This document shows, piece after piece, positions 58,936 to 64,000 of a stretch of DNA of 64,000 nt. The stretch lies in contig NZ_CP119520.1 in assembly GCF_029223865.1 (NCBI RefSeq), positions 5,518,001 to 5,582,000 on the forward strand, given 5' to 3'. Numbering within the stretch: the stretch's first letter is position 1; every line of letters starts with the position of its first letter. The notes beneath the pieces are model-generated. The model was not told the origin of the DNA. It saw only the letters and a program-made list of their open reading frames with translations, and did not search any database. A program made the position numbers and the translations under genes. The stretch is from Telluria mixta. Lineage in GTDB: Bacteria; Pseudomonadota; Gammaproteobacteria; Burkholderiales; Burkholderiaceae_D.

Positions 58936-59261
58936 CCGCCCGCCGGCAGCGCCGCGTACCAGTCCGCGTACGGCGTGTTCGCCACCATGCGCCGGTTGTA
59001 ATCCGGCGCGCCATCCGTCCACCACACGGGGCCGCGCTCGCCGAGGGCGCGCTTGGCGGCATCGACGTCATCCCGCGCACGCCGTTCCGCCTGTGCATCG
59101 CCCGCCTTTTTCGCGACGCCGACCTGCCGCCGCGCGCGCATCAGCCCGTCGACGAGCGCCTGCCGCGTCCCTGGATCGAGATCGGGGTTGCTCGTGCGCC
59201 AGAGGCGGCCCGCGACGACGAAGTAGCGGCCGTCGGGCGTGACGGGGTGTTGGGTGGGCAT
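58932..59261 (-). CDS. Conserved hypothetical protein with WWTDGAPDYNR motif
   Basis: A 109-residue protein: MPTQHPVTPDGRYFVVAGRL, then WRTSNPDLDPGTRQALVDGL, a charged helix, and the strongly conserved GPVWWTDGAPDYNRRMV with NTPYADWYAAL. I recall this as a common orphan family in proteobacteria without known function. The ATG at 59261 was chosen; upstream MLRDIA lacks a site. It overlaps the arginase-family end by four bases. Confidence 0.7.
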   Translation of the reverse strand: MPTQHPVTPDGRYFVVAGRLWRTSNPDLDPGTRQALVDGLMRARRQVGVAKKAGDAQAERRARDDVDAAKRALGERGPVWWTDGAPDYNRRMVANTPYADWYAALPAGG

Positions 59262-59363
59262 CGCAATATCTCGTAACACTTGTGAGGACCGGTCTTAACG
59301 CCATTTTACAGACGAGAACCTTATGCTTTCCGCACTATTCCCGGACATGTAAGGAGACTCGAT

Positions 59364-60221
59364 ATGCGCGACCATTCCCCGGCCGGCCGGCTGGCCGACG
59401 AACTGGCATCCGGCGACGTCAGGTTCACGATCAGCAACGGCCAGGTCACCGGCCTCGAACACGTGATCGGCAGCCGGACGATCGCGGCAGGCCCGCCCGC
59501 CGACGCGACGTTCACCGTGGGCACGGGCACCGTCACGGAAACGCTGACCCGCGGCACGGCCACCGCGACGCTGACGTACACGGTGGACGCGGACGACGCG
59601 GGCCTGTACCACCTGACGCAGGAAGTGCGCAGCTTCGACACGACGGCGGCGACCACGCCGACGTACGGCTTCACGGTGAGCGGCGGCGCCGTCACGGCCA
59701 TGACGCAGACGTTCGGCACCTCGGGCTGGGCGCACAGCGTGGCCGTCGGCGACCTGGCCGCCAGCGTATTCACGGTGGAAGGCAGCACCGTCACGGAAAC
59801 AGCGATCCGCGGCAACACGCTGGCGACGCTGCGGTACACGACGACGGACGGGACAACGTACAAGCTCGCCTCCGAAACGCTGACGGTGGTGCCGGTGGGG
59901 ACGGCGCAGACGGCGCTGGACGTCGAACCGTACGAACGCATGCGCTTCACGTTCGACGGTGCCACGGTGTCGGCGGCACAAAGCGTGAAGGCGGACGGCA
60001 CGGCGGTCGACGTCCACCTGGGCACCACCGTCGCGTACGCGCTGGCGGCCGCGGGCTATGTCGTGGAGACGATCACCCGCGGGAATCACTCGTATTACGA
60101 AGTCTTCCACGACGGGAACGGCGACGGCATCTACACGGCCGTCGCGCACGGCCAGGGCACGACGGTCGATCTCGTCGGCCTGCAGTCGCAGATCACGGCG
60201 CAGATCGACGCCTTGCTCTGA
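59364..60221 (+). CDS. Beta-repeat hypothetical protein with a calcium-binding loop
   Basis: A 285-residue protein without a signal peptide. Its body is a set of repeated units of alternating Val/Thr strands: FTVGTGTVTETLTRGTATAT and FTVEGSTVTETAIRGNTLAT are near copies 85 residues apart, with related strands between. Near the end HDGNGDGIYTAVA is an EF-hand-like DxNxDG loop. No family is recognised. AAGGAGAC precedes the ATG. It lies alone in a 140-bp gap upstream of which no promoter is clear. Confidence 0.65.
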   Translation: MRDHSPAGRLADELASGDVRFTISNGQVTGLEHVIGSRTIAAGPPADATFTVGTGTVTETLTRGTATATLTYTVDADDAGLYHLTQEVRSFDTTAATTPTYGFTVSGGAVTAMTQTFGTSGWAHSVAVGDLAASVFTVEGSTVTETAIRGNTLATLRYTTTDGTTYKLASETLTVVPVGTAQTALDVEPYERMRFTFDGATVSAAQSVKADGTAVDVHLGTTVAYALAAAGYVVETITRGNHSYYEVFHDGNGDGIYTAVAHGQGTTVDLVGLQSQITAQIDALL

Positions 60222-60292
60222 TCCGCTTTCCATTTTTCCAATCCACGGGCGCGCGAAACAGGCATCATGGAGCCTTTACGACAGGAGACACC

Positions 60293-60658
60293 ATGATCAA
60301 AGGATTGCGCACCGTGACTTATCCCGTGGCCGACCTCGGCCGCGCCAAAGCCTGGTTCGCCGACGTGTTCGGCGTCCAGCCCTATTTTGACCAGCCGTTC
60401 TATGTCGGCTTTGCCGTCGGCGGGTTCGAGCTGGGCCTTGTCCCGGACGGTACCCCGGGCACGACCGGGTCGACGACGTTCTGGGGCGTGGACGATATCG
60501 CGGCCGAGGTCGAACGCATCGTCGGCCTCGGCGCCACCGTCCATGCGGCGATCCAGGAGGTGGGCGAGGGCATCAAGGTGGCGGAATTGAAGGACCCGTT
60601 CGGCAACGTGCTCGGGCTCATCGAGAACCCGCTGTTCGACCCCGCCGCCGTGAAGTAG
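60293..60658 (+). CDS. VOC family protein
   Basis: A 121-residue glyoxalase-fold protein: VTYPVADLGRAKAWFADVFG, TFWGVDDIAAEVERIVGLGA and ELKDPFGNVLGLIENP match the antibiotic-resistance/dioxygenase subgroup. Metal ligands are incomplete. ACAGGAGACACC lies just before the ATG. Its stop abuts that of the convergent AhpD-like gene. Confidence 0.85.
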   Translation: MIKGLRTVTYPVADLGRAKAWFADVFGVQPYFDQPFYVGFAVGGFELGLVPDGTPGTTGSTTFWGVDDIAAEVERIVGLGATVHAAIQEVGEGIKVAELKDPFGNVLGLIENPLFDPAAVK

Positions 60659-61123
60659 TTACATGCCGGCCGGCGGCTCGACGGGGATCGGATTGCGCAG
60701 CGACAGGTTGATCGCATTCCAGCCCCGGATCACGGCGATCGTATAGCCCAGCTCCGCGATCTCGGCCTCGCTGAAATGCTCGCGCAATGCGGGCCAGGCG
60801 GCATCCGTGTCGTCGCGGTGGGGCAGGGCGTTGACGGCGTCGGCCCAGGCCAGCGCAGCGCGTTCGCGTTCGCTGAAGAACGGCGATTCGCGCCAGGCGG
60901 CCACGCTGTTCAGGTGGCGCGGGTCGGCGCCCTGCTTGATCAGGTCGCGCCAGTGCATGTCCACGCAGACGCCGCAGCCGTTCTGCTGCGAGACGCGCAG
61001 GTTGACGAGTTCCACGAGGCGCGGGCCCAGCGCGCCCTGCTTGACGGTCTGGGACAGGTTGACCATGGCCTTCAGTGCGGACGGGGCCAGGGTGAACAGG
61101 TTGATGCGTGCAGCGTGCGTCAT
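60659..61123 (-). CDS. Carboxymuconolactone decarboxylase (AhpD-like) family protein
   Basis: A 154-residue helical protein with the AhpD redox motif: Cys50-x-x-Cys53 in QNGCGVCVDMHWRD and His57 beyond it. Such proteins act as alkylhydroperoxidases that take electrons from a lipoyl or thioredoxin-like partner. No regulator or partner is next to it. GAAAGGAACC lies before the ATG. Confidence 0.88.
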   Translation of the reverse strand: MTHAARINLFTLAPSALKAMVNLSQTVKQGALGPRLVELVNLRVSQQNGCGVCVDMHWRDLIKQGADPRHLNSVAAWRESPFFSERERAALAWADAVNALPHRDDTDAAWPALREHFSEAEIAELGYTIAVIRGWNAINLSLRNPIPVEPPAGM

Positions 61124-61212
61124 GATGGTTCCTTTCGAATGAACAGGGTGCGAAATGCAGCCTTCTATTCATTAGACGGAACGGCCCGCGGGTTTGTGAC
61201 AGGTCACGCAAA

Positions 61213-61794
61213 TTATTTCAAACCGTACCGGACCCGCGAGCTGCGTGCCCGTTCGTGCGGCGCGAAGAGGCTGCTTGCGCGGTCCAGCAGGCCGCGCGCC
61301 TGGGCAAGCCGTTCGCGTTCTTCGGCGACGAGCGGCCTGCCGTCGTCCGTCAGCATGCGGATGACGTGGATCGCCAGCTCCTTCGCCGCGATGTCCTCGG
61401 GCAGGCCGGAGCGCGTACACAGGCCGTACGTGCCGGCCAGGAAATGCTGCCACTCGCTGCGCAGGTGCGCGTCCGTCGCCTCCATGCCGGACAGGGGCAG
61501 GGCAGCCAGCGCCGTCCGGTAGCGCGCCGCGAACAGAGCGTAAGGATCGTGGTCTCCCTCCAGCAGCATGCGCAGCCACTCGACATAGCCCGTCGCATAC
61601 CAGTCGAGCGCATGCGCTTCCGCGTGCTCGCCGAAATACGACGCGCAGTCGATCCGGACCTGCAGCCGGTACGACGGTGCGGGCATCGTGCCGGCGGCGA
61701 TGAAGGCATCCAGGTGGGCGCCGTCCGTGGCGCAGGCCGCGAGCAGTTGCGCGCGGGTGAGGAAGTGGGTGTGCAGATAGTCGATGAGTTCCAT
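61213..61794 (-). CDS. DUF6058 family hypothetical protein
   Basis: A 193-residue protein. The N-terminal MELIDYLHTHFLTRAQLLAAC with FIAAGTMPAPSYRL looks like a small MerR-like helix-turn-helix followed by a helical domain (FGEHAEAHALDWYATGYVEWL). I recognise the family as DUF6058, without known function. There is no obvious partner gene. Confidence 0.65.
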   Translation of the reverse strand: MELIDYLHTHFLTRAQLLAACATDGAHLDAFIAAGTMPAPSYRLQVRIDCASYFGEHAEAHALDWYATGYVEWLRMLLEGDHDPYALFAARYRTALAALPLSGMEATDAHLRSEWQHFLAGTYGLCTRSGLPEDIAAKELAIHVIRMLTDDGRPLVAEERERLAQARGLLDRASSLFAPHERARSSRVRYGLK

Positions 61795-61933
61795 GCACCG
61801 ATGCTAGCGATTTGCCGCGCAAGACGATTCGGCCGCGCCCGAAGCATCCGTCGAAAAATTTTAAGCCTCTGGCAAGAATTCCGTTTTTGGCGCATATTAC
61901 CGGGTTTGCGCGCCTTAAAAGACGAAAAACCCC

Positions 61934-61943
61934 TGTAATTACA
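61934..61943. promoter_or_regulatory. Palindrome upstream of the RND permease
   Basis: TGTAATTACA is a perfect 10-bp palindrome (CCTGTAATTACAAGG with flanks) 34 bases before the efflux gene's ATG. It may be a TetR/MarR-type operator half; too short to claim more. Confidence 0.3.
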
Positions 61944-61977
61944 AGGAGTTGGCGCCGTTCCCGTCTGGAGTCGTTAC

Positions 61978-64000
61978 ATGCTGCTTGACCTGGTCCGCAT
62001 CGCGCTGCGGCGCCCCTATACTTTCGTCGTGCTGGCGCTCACGCTGCTCATCATCGGGCCGCTGGCCGCCATGCGCACGCCCACGGACATCTTCCCCGAC
62101 ATCAAGATGCCTGTGATCGCCGTCGCGTGGCAGTACACGGGCCTGCCGCCGGACCAGATGTCGGGCCGGGTGTCGACACTGTTCCAGCGTTCGCTGACGA
62201 CGACCGTCAACGACATCGAACACATCGAAGCGAACACCTTTCCCGGCATCAGCATCGTCAAGATTTTCTTCCAGCCGGGCGTGGACATCGCGGTCGCGAA
62301 CGCGCAGGTGACGGCGATCGCGCAGTCGGCGCTGCGCCAGATGCCGGCCGGGATCACGCCGCCGCTGATCCTCAACTACAACGCGGCCACCGTGCCGATC
62401 CTGCAGCTGGCGCTGTCCGGCGCGGGCCTGTCGGAACAGCAGCTGTTCGACCTCGGCATGAACACGCTGCGCACGCCGCTCGTGACGGTGCCGGGCGCCG
62501 CGATCCCGCTGCCGTACGGCGGCAAGCAGCGGCAGGTGCAGATCGACGTGAAGCCGGACGCGTTGCAGGCGCGCGGCCTCTCGGCGCAGGACATCGCCAG
62601 CGCGCTGGCGGCGCAGAACATCCTGACGCCGGTCGGCAACCAGAAAATCGACGCGCTCGACTACACGATCCAGTTGAACAGCGCGCCGTCCGCCATCGAG
62701 GATCTGGGCCGCATCCCGGTGAAAATCGTGAACGGGACGGCGATCCTGTTGCGCGACGTGGCCGACGTCCATGACGGCAACGCGCCGCAGACGAACATCG
62801 TGCACGTGGACGGCGGCCGTTCCGTGCTGATGTCGATCCTCAAGAACGGCACCGCGTCCACGCTCGCCATCGTCGACGGCGTGCGCGCGAGGCTGGATGC
62901 GATGAAGGCGGCGCTGCCCGACAACCTGAAGGTCGCCGCCATCAACGACCAGTCGGTGTTCGTTCGCGCCGCGATCAAGGGCGTGGCCATGGAGGGCGCC
63001 ATCGCCGCCGCGCTCACGAGCGTGATGATCCTGCTGTTCCTCGGCAGCTGGCGCTCGACCGTCATCATCGCCGTGTCGATCCCGCTGTCGATCCTCGGCT
63101 CGATCATCGCCTTGGCCGCCACCGGCGAGACGCTGAACCTGATGACCCTCGGCGGCCTGGCGCTGGCCGTCGGCATCCTCGTCGACGACGCGACGGTCAC
63201 CATCGAGAACATCAACTGGCACCTGGAGCAGGGCAAGGCCGTGGAACCGGCGATCCTCGACGGCGCCCGGCAGATCGTGGCGCCGGCCCTCGTGTCGCTG
63301 CTGTGCATCTGCATCGTGTTCATTCCGATGTTCTTCCTCGAAGGCGTGGCGCGCTTCCTGTTCGTGCCGATGGCGAAGGCCGTGATCTTCGCGCTCGTGT
63401 GCTCGTTCATCCTGTCGCGGACGCTCGTGCCGACGATGGCCAACTGGCTGCTACGCGCGCACGACACCCATGCGGCGCACGCGCACGCGACGGGCGGCAA
63501 TGCGTTCCAGCGCTTCCAGCGCGGCTTCGAAGCCCGCTTCGAGCGCCTGCGCCAGGGCTATCACGGCATCCTCGAACGCTCGATCGCGCGCCGCAAGGCG
63601 TTCCTGCCGGGCTTCATGGCCGTCGTGCTGCTGTCGTTCGCGCTCGTGCCGTTCCTCGGCTCGAATTTCTTCCCCGCGGTCGATTCCGGCCAGGTGCTGA
63701 TCCACGCGCGCGTCCCGGTGGGTACCCGCGTCGAGGAAACGGCGCTGCGGTTCGCGCAGATCGAGAAGACGATCCGCACCGTCATCCCCGGCCGCCAGAT
63801 CACGACGATGGTCGACAACATCGGCCTGCCGTCGTCGAGCATCAACACCACGTACAACAACACGGGCACGATGGGTTCGCAGGACGGCGACTTCCAGATC
63901 GCGCTGGGCGAAGAGCACGCGCCGACGGCGGACTATGTGCGCAAGCTGCGCACCGTGCTGCCGCGCGCATTCCCCGACACCACGTTCTCGTTCCCGCCGG
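61978..64000 (+). CDS. RND efflux permease (HAE1/AcrB type), incomplete at the right edge
   Basis: At least 674 residues of an expected 1030 or so, open to the end of the window. The start MLLDLVRIALRRPYTFVVLA, TPTDIFPDIKMPVIAVAWQY with the P-x-I-x-x-P type entry, and TM4 with GILVDDATVTIENI (the two Asp of the proton relay) are present. LPGFMAVVLLSFALVPFLG starts the second half. It pumps drugs or metabolites together with a membrane-fusion protein and an outer-membrane channel, neither of which is seen upstream. TGGAG lies before the ATG. Confidence 0.92.
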   Translation, partial: MLLDLVRIALRRPYTFVVLALTLLIIGPLAAMRTPTDIFPDIKMPVIAVAWQYTGLPPDQMSGRVSTLFQRSLTTTVNDIEHIEANTFPGISIVKIFFQPGVDIAVANAQVTAIAQSALRQMPAGITPPLILNYNAATVPILQLALSGAGLSEQQLFDLGMNTLRTPLVTVPGAAIPLPYGGKQRQVQIDVKPDALQARGLSAQDIASALAAQNILTPVGNQKIDALDYTIQLNSAPSAIEDLGRIPVKIVNGTAILLRDVADVHDGNAPQTNIVHVDGGRSVLMSILKNGTASTLAIVDGVRARLDAMKAALPDNLKVAAINDQSVFVRAAIKGVAMEGAIAAALTSVMILLFLGSWRSTVIIAVSIPLSILGSIIALAATGETLNLMTLGGLALAVGILVDDATVTIENINWHLEQGKAVEPAILDGARQIVAPALVSLLCICIVFIPMFFLEGVARFLFVPMAKAVIFALVCSFILSRTLVPTMANWLLRAHDTHAAHAHATGGNAFQRFQRGFEARFERLRQGYHGILERSIARRKAFLPGFMAVVLLSFALVPFLGSNFFPAVDSGQVLIHARVPVGTRVEETALRFAQIEKTIRTVIPGRQITTMVDNIGLPSSSINTTYNNTGTMGSQDGDFQIALGEEHAPTADYVRKLRTVLPRAFPDTTFSFPP

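Overview
The window is about 64 kb of GC-rich, gene-dense bacterial chromosome. The gene types suggest a soil or plant-associated betaproteobacterium of the Massilia/Oxalobacteraceae kind: an H-NS-like protein with the short C-terminal DNA-binding motif, a pair of YsnF/AvaK stress proteins, a TIGR01782-type TonB receptor next to glycoside hydrolases, a Burkholderiales-style galactonate cluster and many PAS/GGDEF proteins. That assignment is inferred from gene content; no rRNA or tRNA gene lies in the window.

Layout. 1-3120: an FAD oxidoreductase, a GNAT acetyltransferase and two DUF2382 stress proteins. 3234-10693 (minus): a pectin operon of DUF4861 protein, exo-rhamnogalacturonan lyase, PL9 pectate lyase, rhamnogalacturonan acetylesterase and a GH43-like lipoprotein. 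10981-14385: a methyltransferase, a DUF2156 acyltransferase-like protein and a fatty acyl-CoA reductase, probably one lipid operon. 14598-20184: two cyclic-di-GMP enzymes around small DUF504 and membrane genes. 20411-22126: H-NS-like protein, epimerase, glyoxalase-fold protein. 22186-24516: an acyltransferase-3 gene and a polymerase-like membrane gene of visibly lower GC, perhaps acquired. 24680-27914: a TonB receptor and a PepSY protein diverging from a clear Fur box.

27919-30658: a sterol-desaturase-type gene cut in two by a 1558-bp IS607-like element. The element keeps an intact tnpB (RNA-guided nuclease family) but only a stub of its recombinase. Removing the element restores the reading frame exactly, except for one in-frame stop codon upstream. 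This is the most interesting locus in the window.

31079-37858: a solute-binding protein and the D-galactonate (De Ley-Doudoroff) cluster dgoD, SDR dehydrogenase, LysR regulator, dgoK and dgoA, followed by an orphan Imm5-like gene and an AraC regulator. 37862-43321: LysE exporter, GH28 polygalacturonase, small genes and GH35 beta-galactosidase. 43321-48966: TonB receptor, sodium/sugar symporter and GH53 endo-galactanase. Together with 3234-10693 this is a complete proposed route for rhamnogalacturonan I and its galactan side chains: backbone lyases, esterase and hydrolases; GH53 and GH35 freeing galactose; receptor and symporter for uptake; SDR, DgoD, DgoK and DgoA carrying galactose to pyruvate and glyceraldehyde-3-phosphate.

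49240-64000: mostly housekeeping and orphan genes (DUF455, DNA polymerase II, SUI1-like factor), a GH16 glucanase with a CBM56-like tail behind a strong promoter and LacI-type palindrome, an ICMT-family methyltransferase, a cytochrome c, an AraC/arginase pair, a calcium-loop beta-repeat protein, an AhpD-like protein, a DUF6058-like protein, and the first two-thirds of an RND efflux permease that runs off the right edge.
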